From Fimbriimonadaceae bacterium (GTDB lineage Bacteria; Armatimonadota; Fimbriimonadia; Fimbriimonadales; Fimbriimonadaceae): 23,985 bases of DNA. The translations under genes and the position numbers were made by a program. Under the pieces are notes generated by a model that was not told the DNA's origin, made no database searches, and worked only from the letters and a program-made list of their open reading frames with translations. Location of the stretch: assembly GCA_022402505.1 (NCBI GenBank), contig JAKRSE010000096.1, positions 10,966 to 34,950 on the forward strand, written 5' to 3'. How positions within the stretch are numbered: the first letter of the stretch is position 1; each line of letters starts with the position of its first letter. Shown here one piece after another: positions 1 through 7,900 of the stretch.

Positions 1-1
1 G

Positions 2-532
2 CGGTCGAACTGGAAGACGCAGTGGGGCTTGGACTATTCGCTCTACCGACCGGTCTTCGAGGCCGCCCGGGAGCTGCGGGCCCCCCTGGTCGCCCTCAAT
101 CTTCCCCGGGGCTGGGTGCGGCGGATCGGCCGTCAGGGCCCGGCGGCTCTGGAGCCCGGCGAGGCGATCTGGGCGCCGGACATCGATACCGATACTCCCG
201 ACCACCTCAAGGTCTTTACCGCCCTGCTGGGCGGCCATCCGCTCGCCGGTGAGCGGGGCCGGAACATGCACGCCGCCCAGGTCAGCTGGGATGAGGCGAT
301 GGCCCAGACAGCCGTGGACTGGATGGCCGGAGTGCGAAGCCGGAAGGCGGTGATGGTCATCCTGGCGGGGTCCGGCCACGCCCTGTACGGCCAGGGCATC
401 AACCTGCGCCTGTCACGGAAAGGCCATCCGAGCCTGACCGTGATCGGATCCGAAGTCGGCTCGGTGCGCGATGGAGTCATGTCCTCGGTCGGCGAGTTCC
501 TGTACGTCTCGCCGGACGTGCCGCGGAGCTGA
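2..532 (+). CDS. ChaN-like haem-binding family protein (5' partial)
   Basis: The reading frame is open to the left window edge, so the gene starts upstream; 176 C-terminal residues are visible. The sequence resembles the ChaN/DUF399 family (Cofac_haem_bdg): an aromatic-rich lead with YRPVFEAAREL, then PLVALNLPRGWVRRIGRQG, then a middle helix with AAQVSWDEAMAQTAVDWM, and finally VMVILAGSGHALYGQGINLR and a short C-terminal strand. In this family Campylobacter ChaN is a surface lipoprotein that binds haem as a dimer; whether this member binds haem is inference. The N-terminal signal region is not in the window, so its location cannot be judged. A YciI-like gene follows 29 bases downstream on the same strand. 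Confidence 0.8.
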   Translation, partial: RSNWKTQWGLDYSLYRPVFEAARELRAPLVALNLPRGWVRRIGRQGPAALEPGEAIWAPDIDTDTPDHLKVFTALLGGHPLAGERGRNMHAAQVSWDEAMAQTAVDWMAGVRSRKAVMVILAGSGHALYGQGINLRLSRKGHPSLTVIGSEVGSVRDGVMSSVGEFLYVSPDVPRS

Positions 533-561
533 TTCGCCTCGACCCGCCTGCATGGTGCAGA

Positions 562-900
562 ATGCCGAGGATGAAGGTCCTGCTGAGCATCTTTCACCCA
601 ACAGTCGGACCGCCGCCGGACGCTGGCATCCCGGAGGCGGCGCGAGAGATCGACGCCCTGAATGACGAGATGATGGCGGCCGGGGTCCGGGTCTTTGTCG
701 GCGGCCTGCGCCCCGCGGCAGAAGCGGTCGTGATCGACCCGAGCCACCTTCATTCGGCTCATGGGCCGGCGATTGGGGGAGACAGCCAGATCGGCGGGCT
801 TTGGGTGTTGGAAGTGGCGGACATGGAAGCCGCCATCGAATGGGGACATAAGGCTTCGCGGGCATGCCGGACCCGGGCCGAGGTCCGGCCCTTCAACTGA
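562..900 (+). CDS. YciI-like (YCII/DGPF domain) small protein
   Basis: This 112-residue protein has the layout of the YCII-related ferredoxin-like fold: an N-terminal strand (MKVLLSIFHP), a helix with ALNDEMMAAGVRVFVGGLRP, a central HGPAIGGDSQIGGLWVLEV segment matching the family's GP...E/GG(F/W)W pattern, and a C-terminal helix ending EVRPFN. Family members include small enzymes and sigma-factor-associated proteins; no specific reaction can be assigned. An alternative start lies at 571 and would give the typical MK(V/Y)LL opening. The ATG at 562 has GGTG five bases upstream, while the one at 571 has AGG directly abutting it, so I kept 562. It probably shares a transcript with the preceding gene. 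Confidence 0.75.
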   Translation: MPRMKVLLSIFHPTVGPPPDAGIPEAAREIDALNDEMMAAGVRVFVGGLRPAAEAVVIDPSHLHSAHGPAIGGDSQIGGLWVLEVADMEAAIEWGHKASRACRTRAEVRPFN

Positions 901-1000
901 AGTCGAAGACGGGCCGAGCCCTGCCGGACCCTGCTGCGGACCCGCGCAAGGGACAGAGTCGTAATGCTCGGGTAATGCCGCTGGGTCATCTTCGTGGCTG

Positions 1001-2662
1001 ATGACACACTTGGACAGCCTGAAGCTTTGGGCGATGTTCGCCATGGTCTTGGCCGTTCTCGTCGGGTGCGGCGGGTCGGGATCGACGGCGGGCGACGTCC
1101 TGAACCGAAACCTGATCGTCGAGGATGACGCGGCGATGGACGAAGGAGAAGTCCTGTTCACCCAGTACCTCGCCGAGGACGAGGCGACGGCCCTGGAACG
1201 CCTGGAGACCGCCCTGAAGGCCAACCCGAAGTTCCGGAATGTGGAACGGACCTTGTCCTTGGTCAAGGCGACGCTTCCCAGCGGGTTTGACGGCGCCTTC
1301 TTGATCCCCAGCCGCGGAGGGAACCCGGACAGAGGGCCGGTCGGCGGCGGACGGTCCCCGATCCCGGGGACGGTGCCGGTCTCCGGCCGGGCCCTCTTCG
1401 TCGCGTCTTTCGGAAAGGACCCTTACTTCAACGAGTACGGTCGCGAGCTGGCACCGATCGTTCGGTCTTCCGGATACAAGACCCCGCCGGAGGTGCTCCT
1501 CGGCACGGTTGCAGACTACATGACCCTGCCGGCTGACGAGATCGGGCTCCTTTACGTGGACGCCCACGGCTACCTCGTGCCGAACATCCGCGAGAACTCG
1601 TGGTGGCCCTTCCTGGTCACCTATCCGATGGACTACGAGAAGGAAGGAAAGCCCTATCTGGCCGAGCTCTATCGGACCGCCGGACCGACCGACTTCATGA
1701 TGATTCGCTCGAAGCTGTGGGACCCGGAGAGGGAGGAGCATGTCTCCGTGCAGACGGTCGGTCTTGGGCCGGGGTGGCTGACCCGAAACCTCAAGTTCTC
1801 CAAAGACAGCCTCGTCTTCATGAACACCTGCTACGGCGACTATCTGGGTGACGCCATGCTGAAGGCCGGAGCGACCGTCTCGATTGGCTGGAACGCCGCC
1901 GTCGCCGATGTTGACGCGAACGCCGCCGCCCGCCGTTTCTTTGGGTTGACGGCCGGAATCGACGGCTCCCGAGCCACCTGGACCGAAGCCAAGGCCGCTT
2001 TGACCAACGAAAAGCTGGATGTGAGCAAGCAACCCTACTTCGGAACCGCCACCCTGAAGTACCGATCTCAAACCGAATCCGTCTCCCAGATCCTCCCGGA
2101 AATCGACTCGGTCAGCACCGATTCGTCCAAGGACGAGATCACCCTTCTCGGCTCATTCGGGAACGGACAGGGGATGGTCTATTCCACCGACTCGAATCCT
2201 CCTCGGAGCCTGGCCGTGGTCAGCTGGAGCCGGACCAAGGTCGTTGCGAAGCGAGGCGGCTCGGTGCCGGGGGTCTATGCGGTTTCGGTTGGAGGCCTGA
2301 AGTCGAACACGATCCTGATGGAAGGCTGGAAGTTCGCCGGGGCGTCGGGAGGGAAGTTCCTCCTGGCGGGCACCCTGACCATCTCGGTCGGCCCGACCCC
2401 CAGAGAGGAGGATCTGCGGGTCTTGGTGACGAACAACTACGGCCCGACGCCGGCCCTTCGAGATCCGATCCTGCTCAAGCCGGTCTTGACCTCCAGCGAC
2501 CGCTACCTGGTGCTCAAGGTTCAAGGCGCAGGCGGCAAGATCGATCCACTGCCGATCTGGGTGACCGCAAATGGGCGGAGCTTCAGCTTCCCGCATCCGG
2601 GATACTATTGGCATCCAGATACGAATGAGTTCCAGATTAACGGTCTGGAACAACTCCGGTGA
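1001..2662 (+). CDS. Lipoprotein with putative caspase-like His/Cys pair and TIG-like domain
   Basis: The 553-residue product starts with a hydrophobic signal segment ending in a lipobox (LVGC, Cys23) and a GGSGS linker, so it should be a lipid-anchored envelope protein. Residues 40-95 look helical. Residues 130-315 show a strand followed by Asp-Ala-His-Gly (His189-Gly190), then LVFMNTCYGD with Cys277, then AGATVSIGWNA. This order resembles the His-Gly and Cys sites of caspase-like folds (clan CD, including CHAT and C25), but it is motif-level recognition only. Residues about 366-440 (PEIDSVS...ITLLGSFG...SWS...VYAVSVGG...SN) resemble an IPT/TIG immunoglobulin-like domain; a second all-beta region follows. 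A peptidase role is a hypothesis. It converges on the DUF2200 gene across a hairpin. Confidence 0.75.
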   Translation: MTHLDSLKLWAMFAMVLAVLVGCGGSGSTAGDVLNRNLIVEDDAAMDEGEVLFTQYLAEDEATALERLETALKANPKFRNVERTLSLVKATLPSGFDGAFLIPSRGGNPDRGPVGGGRSPIPGTVPVSGRALFVASFGKDPYFNEYGRELAPIVRSSGYKTPPEVLLGTVADYMTLPADEIGLLYVDAHGYLVPNIRENSWWPFLVTYPMDYEKEGKPYLAELYRTAGPTDFMMIRSKLWDPEREEHVSVQTVGLGPGWLTRNLKFSKDSLVFMNTCYGDYLGDAMLKAGATVSIGWNAAVADVDANAAARRFFGLTAGIDGSRATWTEAKAALTNEKLDVSKQPYFGTATLKYRSQTESVSQILPEIDSVSTDSSKDEITLLGSFGNGQGMVYSTDSNPPRSLAVVSWSRTKVVAKRGGSVPGVYAVSVGGLKSNTILMEGWKFAGASGGKFLLAGTLTISVGPTPREEDLRVLVTNNYGPTPALRDPILLKPVLTSSDRYLVLKVQGAGGKIDPLPIWVTANGRSFSFPHPGYYWHPDTNEFQINGLEQLR

Positions 2663-2669
2663 ACATGCC

Positions 2670-2704
2670 CCTTCACTCCCCGGCTTTGCGCCGGGGAGAG
2701 AAGG
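2670..2704. terminator. Bidirectional hairpin between convergent genes
   Basis: CTCCCCGGC (2676-2684) and GCCGGGGAG (2690-2698) form a perfect 9-bp stem around a 5-base loop. One A-A mismatch further out, CCTTC (2670-2674) pairs with GAAGG (2700-2704). It lies between two convergent stop codons (2662 and 2718), where a shared terminator is expected. There is no T-tract on either strand, so it may instead be a transcript-end stabiliser or one copy of a dispersed palindromic repeat. Confidence 0.55.
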
Positions 2705-2717
2705 CATTGGCCCCGTT

Positions 2718-3086
2718 TCAGGACCTCAGAATCTTCTCCATCTTGCGGCCCTTCGCCAGCTCATCCACCAGCTTGTCCAGCATCCGCACCTGACGGGTTA
2801 AGGGATTTACGATTTCCTCGACCCGGTGCCCGCAGATCACGCCCTTGATCTGGTCCGCATTCGGGTTCAGGACCGCATCGGCGAAGAACTCGGCGAAGGT
2901 GGTGTCCCGATCAAGGTGAGCCTGGAGCCCGGCCTCATCGAACCCGGTCAGCCACCGGATCACCTCATCCAACTCCCCCCGCGTCCGCCCCTTCCGCTCG
3001 ACCTTTTCGACATAGAAGGGGTAGACCTTCCGAAAGATCATGGCGGCGATTCGGCCGTCGGTTGCGCCAGCAGGCATCAGGCCCAT
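2718..3086 (-). CDS. DUF2200 family protein
   Basis: The 122-residue product matches the DUF2200 family along its whole length: RIAAMIFRKVYPFYVEKVER, KGRTRGELDEVIRWLTGFDE, an acidic FAEFFADA helix, NPNADQIKGVICGHRVEEI, and the strongly conserved tail DKLVDELAKGRKMEKILR. Function is unknown in this widespread small soluble family. I chose the ATG at 3086 because it lies just after the upstream ankyrin gene's stop (3119-3121) and gives the usual family length; the open frame continues upstream but only as a shadow of the ankyrin gene. No clear ribosome-binding site is visible, so it may be translated by readthrough or coupling from the ankyrin gene, 32 bases away. Confidence 0.88.
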   Translation of the reverse strand: MGLMPAGATDGRIAAMIFRKVYPFYVEKVERKGRTRGELDEVIRWLTGFDEAGLQAHLDRDTTFAEFFADAVLNPNADQIKGVICGHRVEEIVNPLTRQVRMLDKLVDELAKGRKMEKILRS

Positions 3087-3118
3087 GATGGCATTCAAAG
3101 GTTGGTCACGAGAAGTCC

Positions 3119-4366
3119 TCAGCCGCCGACCTCGGCGATCAGGCGGAGGGCGGCTGGGTTTACCCAGGCTTGGTCGTGGAACCGTTCGCCCCACTCCCGG
3201 GCCGTGACGTCTCGGTAGACGTGCTCCGATTCGTCCTCCACGAAACGCAGCGACTTGCGCAGGTCGGCCCGGAGATCGAGGCGGGCGCCGGTGGCAAGCA
3301 GACGTTGCGCCGACTGCTCGGACCCTTCGCGGCCGACTCGGAACGGCTGGCTGACGACCGTTCCGAACAGGGCCGTGTGGCCGCCGAACCCTTGGGGATC
3401 GACCGCCGCTCGGGCGTTGGGATCCGCTCCGGCTGCCGTCATCCAGTCCAGAATCTCCCGCTCGTCGAAATCGACCGCCAGGTGCAGGAGCGTGCCGCCG
3501 GCCAGCGGCGTCCCATGGAGGGCATAGGTGGGATCTTCCGAACAGCCGAGGCTCGCGGGGTAGATGTCGTCGTGGCTCCACGTGCGCTGGAAAAGGTCCG
3601 GATCGCGGGCGAGATGAGCCTCCAGCAGATCTCGTCGGCCCCGATGGAGAGCCATGGGCGGAGTCTCCGGCAGTTCGACGCCGGCCTGCACCAGCAGGTC
3701 CAGACAACGATGCTTGCCGGGCGGGTTGCGGGAGTAGGTCTGCAGCACCTGGGCGACCGGTGCAAGGCGGTCTCCGGCGGTGTCGGCAGGCTCGGCCCCG
3801 AGCCGGAGAAGGAAGTCCAAGCCGTCTGAGTTCAGGGTCTCACAGGGGTCCATGACCATGCCCGGCTCCAGCTCGGCCCCGAGGGCCTGAAGGCGGCGGG
3901 CCGTGTCCAGACGGCCTTTCAGACAGGCCCGTCGAAAGGCGTGCTGGAGGTCGGAAGCGCCCAAGCCGGCCAGCATTTCGACCAGATCGGTCCGGCCCAA
4001 GGTGGCTGCATAGGCCATCGGCGAGCCCCAGTTGTCCGGTTGCCCCCGCACCGGCTCGTGGATGAGCTGAGGATGCTTCAGAAGAATCTCGCGAAGGCGG
4101 TCGGCGTCTCCCTCCCAAAGCGCGTCGGCCGTCCAGCAGGCCTGCACAAGGCGCGGCCAGCTTGAGACGCCGCAGCTCCGGGCCAGGACGAGTTGGGCGT
4201 CGGTCAGTCGGAGAGCCGCGCCCTGCTCCTGGAACTCGGCGAGTGATTCCGGATCGCCGGCCTTGGCTCGACGGAGAAGCTCCTTGGCCTGGCGGCGAAG
4301 CTGTTCGAGGTTGGGGCGGACAGGGAGCTGCCGCCGAGGGTGCGAGGGGGTGGATGCGTGTGCCAT
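3119..4366 (-). CDS. Ankyrin-repeat protein with LxDAQ-type N-terminus
   Basis: This is a 415-residue soluble protein with no signal peptide. Residues 18-75 (LEQLRRQAKELLRRAKAGDP, then RLTDAQLVLARSCGVSSWPRLV) form an N-terminal module I recognise from a family of bacterial ankyrin proteins. Degenerate ankyrin repeats follow, for example MAYAATLGRTDLVEMLAGLG near residues 115-135, a HAFRRACLKGRLDTARRL repeat, and TLLHLAVDFDEREILDWMTA followed by GADPNAR near 290-320. The tail REWGERFHDQAWVNPAALRL ends in Gly-Gly and is also typical of the family. AGGAG lies five bases before the ATG. The role is probably protein binding; the partner is unknown. The downstream DUF2200 gene is probably co-transcribed. 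Confidence 0.88.
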   Translation of the reverse strand: MAHASTPSHPRRQLPVRPNLEQLRRQAKELLRRAKAGDPESLAEFQEQGAALRLTDAQLVLARSCGVSSWPRLVQACWTADALWEGDADRLREILLKHPQLIHEPVRGQPDNWGSPMAYAATLGRTDLVEMLAGLGASDLQHAFRRACLKGRLDTARRLQALGAELEPGMVMDPCETLNSDGLDFLLRLGAEPADTAGDRLAPVAQVLQTYSRNPPGKHRCLDLLVQAGVELPETPPMALHRGRRDLLEAHLARDPDLFQRTWSHDDIYPASLGCSEDPTYALHGTPLAGGTLLHLAVDFDEREILDWMTAAGADPNARAAVDPQGFGGHTALFGTVVSQPFRVGREGSEQSAQRLLATGARLDLRADLRKSLRFVEDESEHVYRDVTAREWGERFHDQAWVNPAALRLIAEVGG

Positions 4367-4523
4367 TGCGACTCCTTGAAACTCGCCCTGGGTCCGCGTT
4401 CTCTCGGGCGACGGAGGTTCAATGACCTGCCTCGGTTTTCGTTGTTTTGGTGACAGGTGAGCTCAGCTCTTTCCGCGGACCGGGAGCGACCTGCTCGCGG
4501 CCTGAGTCTAGCCGAGCCCGACC

Positions 4524-7500
4524 TCAGGAAGTCAAGGGGAGGGAGAGAGTCACATCCACCGTGATTCGCCGAACCGTTCCCGTCCGCTCGAAGACGGCCC
4601 GGGTGTCTTCTTCGGAGAGGGTGTCCGCCGTCGATCCATCCGCCCGCTCGACCAGGACGGCCGGCGAGTCGGCCAGACGATAGCAGACCGGAACCTGGCA
4701 CACCGTGAACCCGAGGCTGCCGGCCGGCAGTTCCCAGACCTTGTCCGCGCCGCTGGAATCAACATAGGCGAAGGCTCGTGGCTCGGCGTGGAACTCGTCG
4801 CGGCTGAGGAGAGTCGGGTTGAACCGGAGGCATCCTCCCTCCAGGCCGATCCCCAGCTCACCCATTCGGGTCAGGATCTCCTCCTTGACCTGTCCGGTCA
4901 TGCCCGGCTGCTGAGCGCCGCGGTGACCCGGAGTGTGGGAATAGGGATCGGTGGGGAAGGCGCCGTACTCGCCTGGCGTCTTTCGGAAGCCGAGGCCGTC
5001 GCGGATGTCGTGGTAAGCTGCCGCGATTCGGGCGTCGCCAAACTCGAGCCACCGCTCCTGGACGGCCAGCAGCAGCTTGGCAACCATGTGCCAGTAGATG
5101 CTGCCCAGCCCCTCGAACATGAACATGGTGCTGCTGCGCCCGGTGAACTCGCGATGACGGAACGTGGCCTCCCAGAGGTCCAGGACGGCCTGGCGTGCCG
5201 GGCCTTCGATCCCGGTGGCATCGAGTCGGCTCGCCACGTCCCGAGCGTTCTTCAAGTCGGCCTGAAAATGCCAGTTTCCACTCAAATCCTGGACAAAGAG
5301 CGCTGAATCTTCGACCGGCGGCGGTCCCGCGAAGGTGTTCCGTTCCAGGATCGGCGTCAGCTCCCGGTTGGGGTAGAGCAGATAGCTGTGCTGGTCCGGT
5401 CGGTAGAGGTCGCTGGCGCGGAGGGACTGGAGGAGGGTCACCACCTCCTCTTGGCTCAAGGCTCCTGAGCTCAAGGCCGCGACCTGCCCTTCGAGCATGA
5501 GGGCGAGACGCTGAATGGAGGCCGAGTCAGTTGAAAGATGGAGGACGTTGTAGCTCTCGTAGAGGCCGTCCGGCCGACGGGACTCCCGAATCGCCGCATC
5601 CAAGACGGGCAGGGCCGCGGCGATCAGCTCGCCAGGGCGGACGGATCGGCTGCCGGAGGGCCCTTCGGAATAGATCCGTTCCCGGTGCCTCGCCCCCGCA
5701 CGGCCGAGTCGGCTCATGGCGAGGAATCGCTCCGAATCCGTGCAGGAATCCGCCGTCAACCCACTCAGAACCGACGTCAATTCGCCGAGCAGATCGGCCA
5801 CTGGCTCAGAGACCTCCACCTCGGCGTCAGCCATGATCCCGGCCAGAAAGGCCAGGTACCGGCGGAGATAGAAGACCGTGACCATGGACAGCCCCCAGCC
5901 GGCCAGGGCGTTGTTCGCATCGTTCCACTCGGGTCGCTGAGTGTTCAGCCAGATCCCTCCCCCGGGAACCAGGTTGCTGAGCTTGACAAGGGCCGGGACG
6001 AGGAGCTTCTCGGCCAAGGTGACGAGCCGGACTTCGCCCGACTCATCGGCGACCAGCTTTCCGTCCGACCCAAGCGAATCGGCCCGCTTCATCAGGGCAT
6101 CGTGCAGGGGATGATCGAAGGTGATCGTATGCTTCGGATCTCGGCAGATCGCCTCGAAGTCGGCGATGATGTAGGGAACTCGAGCCGATGCGTAGGCCCG
6201 ACGGTTGAGACTTTTGTTCAGGCTCCCAGGCTCAAACCTGTTCAGACTCTCCAAAAGCCGGAGCAGGTAGACGATCTGATGGTCGCCCCAGTACCCGATG
6301 TGACCCCAGGGGTTGTCCGGCTCGGACACTTCCCAATCGATCCCCGAGCGGCTGATTCGGTAGGGGTTGTAGCCATCCGCCGTCGAGGCGTTGAGGAAGA
6401 TCGAGACCATCGGCTCGAGGGCTGCCGGCCAGCTCTGAGCGAGGCTCTCCCAGTTCTGAAAGATGTCGCGCCAGTTGCCTTGGTAGGAGTAGATCGGCCG
6501 CCCCTGGGCATCCTTCAGGATGATGTTGAAGTGGTTCCAGGGACGGCTTGGATCGCCGTGGCGACGGCTGAACGTCAGGGGCAGGTACTCGCCCGCAATC
6601 CTCTGAAGCTGGACATCCTGAACGGTCGAGACAGAGCGCTTCAACTCGGTCAAGTCCAGCTCTCCGGGCAGGGAAGCCAGCCAAGAACGATGTGTTTCGT
6701 ACACCTTTCGATTCCTGACTTGAACAAAATCAACGAAATCCGAGGATGGAAATCGGCCGCCGTTACTGAAGGCACCGCCTCTCATGCAGTTGAAGAGGAC
6801 GTTGGCGAAGTGGTGCGCCGAGGCGGTCTGGTCGGCCGTATCCTGGAGTCCGTCGGCGGCGGCGATGCGGCTCCTGAGTCCACGGCGGTTGGCCTCGATC
6901 GCCCGGTCCAGCGATGCCCGGAGTGAGGCCGGGTCCCGGAGTTCGGCCTGAAGCCGGAGCACAGCAGTCTGGTCCAGCCCGGTGTCGATGACGTTCACCC
7001 AACGCGCCTCTCTCTCGAGGATCGAAGTCGTCACGAGCAGATGGGCCCCCATCTCCCCGCGGATTTCGGCCTCAGGCTGAACCTCCCGGCCCAGTCGGAA
7101 CGCTCGCACCTGCCGGTCGCAGAGCAATCGCACCGCGTTCTCGCGACCGAGCGTCCAGGCGACGGCGACTCGAAGGGACTCGGCGGGCTCGGCCTGGTCG
7201 GTGATCCGGGTGTTGAGGTGGAACAGCGAGAGCGAATCCGCCAAGGCCTCGTGGCGCATGTATGCGGCCGCGAGATAGCTGAGGTCGCCGTACATCTGGC
7301 GGCTGATGTTCGGGGCGATGATCTGGTGCCAGCCGTCAAGCACCCGAACCTCGAGAGGCCCCCCCGACAGGTTCTCCAGCCGGCATTCTCGGACGAATCC
7401 GTAGGGCTCGCAGGTGGTCAGACTCCAGCGGAATCGGAGCTGATCGTCCGCCTCTTCGAACACGACCCCGGTCCCCAGAACATGCTTGAAGAGGTTCCGG

Positions 7501-7790
7501 GCAGTCGGCTGCCAGGTCACCCAGCCGCCGTCCCGCCGAACCTGAATCACCGTCAGAGCGCCGGAAGTGTCCGGATGCCGCATGATCTTGTCGGCCGTCT
7601 GATAGGGGAACACCGCGCCGTCGGAATCGACCCGACCGGCTGAGAAGGGCCCGTTGCTTCCCAGGAAAAGCCAGTGATCGCTGTCGCTGACCAGGCTCAT
7701 CAGGAAGGGCGGAAGTTCGTCGACATTGCGGATGGCGATGTAGGTTTCTCCGTCGATGGAGACGAATTCAGCGGGGTCCAGAGCCGGCAT
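4524..7790 (-). CDS. Large GH94-like / cellobiose phosphorylase-like (six-hairpin) protein
   Basis: The protein has 1088 residues and no signal peptide, so it is predicted to be cytoplasmic. The N-terminal third looks all-beta, opening with FVSIDGETYIAIRNVDELPP and continuing MSLVSDSDHWLFLGSNG and TADKIMRHPDTSGALTVIQV. The centre has segments typical of alpha/alpha six-hairpin carbohydrate enzymes: NPYRISRSGIDWEVSEPDNP, GHIGYWGDHQIVYLLRLLES, and RPEWNDANNALAGWGLSMVT followed by a YLRRYL helix. I recognise it as belonging to a large family usually called hypothetical or cellobiose-phosphorylase-like (COG3459-like). Substrate and catalytic acid cannot be assigned. The ATG at 7790 is preceded by GAGGA about nine bases upstream; the open frame extends 21 codons further but without a better start. 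The 5' end of this gene is duplicated at 10294-10451. Confidence 0.7.
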   Translation of the reverse strand: MPALDPAEFVSIDGETYIAIRNVDELPPFLMSLVSDSDHWLFLGSNGPFSAGRVDSDGAVFPYQTADKIMRHPDTSGALTVIQVRRDGGWVTWQPTARNLFKHVLGTGVVFEEADDQLRFRWSLTTCEPYGFVRECRLENLSGGPLEVRVLDGWHQIIAPNISRQMYGDLSYLAAAYMRHEALADSLSLFHLNTRITDQAEPAESLRVAVAWTLGRENAVRLLCDRQVRAFRLGREVQPEAEIRGEMGAHLLVTTSILEREARWVNVIDTGLDQTAVLRLQAELRDPASLRASLDRAIEANRRGLRSRIAAADGLQDTADQTASAHHFANVLFNCMRGGAFSNGGRFPSSDFVDFVQVRNRKVYETHRSWLASLPGELDLTELKRSVSTVQDVQLQRIAGEYLPLTFSRRHGDPSRPWNHFNIILKDAQGRPIYSYQGNWRDIFQNWESLAQSWPAALEPMVSIFLNASTADGYNPYRISRSGIDWEVSEPDNPWGHIGYWGDHQIVYLLRLLESLNRFEPGSLNKSLNRRAYASARVPYIIADFEAICRDPKHTITFDHPLHDALMKRADSLGSDGKLVADESGEVRLVTLAEKLLVPALVKLSNLVPGGGIWLNTQRPEWNDANNALAGWGLSMVTVFYLRRYLAFLAGIMADAEVEVSEPVADLLGELTSVLSGLTADSCTDSERFLAMSRLGRAGARHRERIYSEGPSGSRSVRPGELIAAALPVLDAAIRESRRPDGLYESYNVLHLSTDSASIQRLALMLEGQVAALSSGALSQEEVVTLLQSLRASDLYRPDQHSYLLYPNRELTPILERNTFAGPPPVEDSALFVQDLSGNWHFQADLKNARDVASRLDATGIEGPARQAVLDLWEATFRHREFTGRSSTMFMFEGLGSIYWHMVAKLLLAVQERWLEFGDARIAAAYHDIRDGLGFRKTPGEYGAFPTDPYSHTPGHRGAQQPGMTGQVKEEILTRMGELGIGLEGGCLRFNPTLLSRDEFHAEPRAFAYVDSSGADKVWELPAGSLGFTVCQVPVCYRLADSPAVLVERADGSTADTLSEEDTRAVFERTGTVRRITVDVTLSLPLTS

Positions 7791-7900
7791 CGAAAGCTTC
7801 CTCACCCTTGAGGGGCAGTCTGGCAGATTACCCGCGGGCGGACCATTCGGCACATGTCGCTCAGCTGCGTGAAGGCCGCCGCTGTTGGCCGGTCCTGGTC

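Noticed and set aside
133..1266. Long antisense open frame of 377 codons
   Set aside because: Arg/Ser/Pro-rich with no domain, and it covers three better-supported genes on the other strand; a typical high-G+C shadow.
986..2071. 361-codon minus-strand open frame
   Set aside because: Antisense to the lipoprotein gene, which has a signal peptide and recognisable motifs.
3087..3707. N-terminal extension of the DUF2200 frame
   Set aside because: It overlaps the ankyrin gene in another frame and exceeds the family length about threefold.
5538..6926. 462-codon plus-strand open frame
   Set aside because: Antisense shadow of the GH94-like gene, with no recognisable domains.
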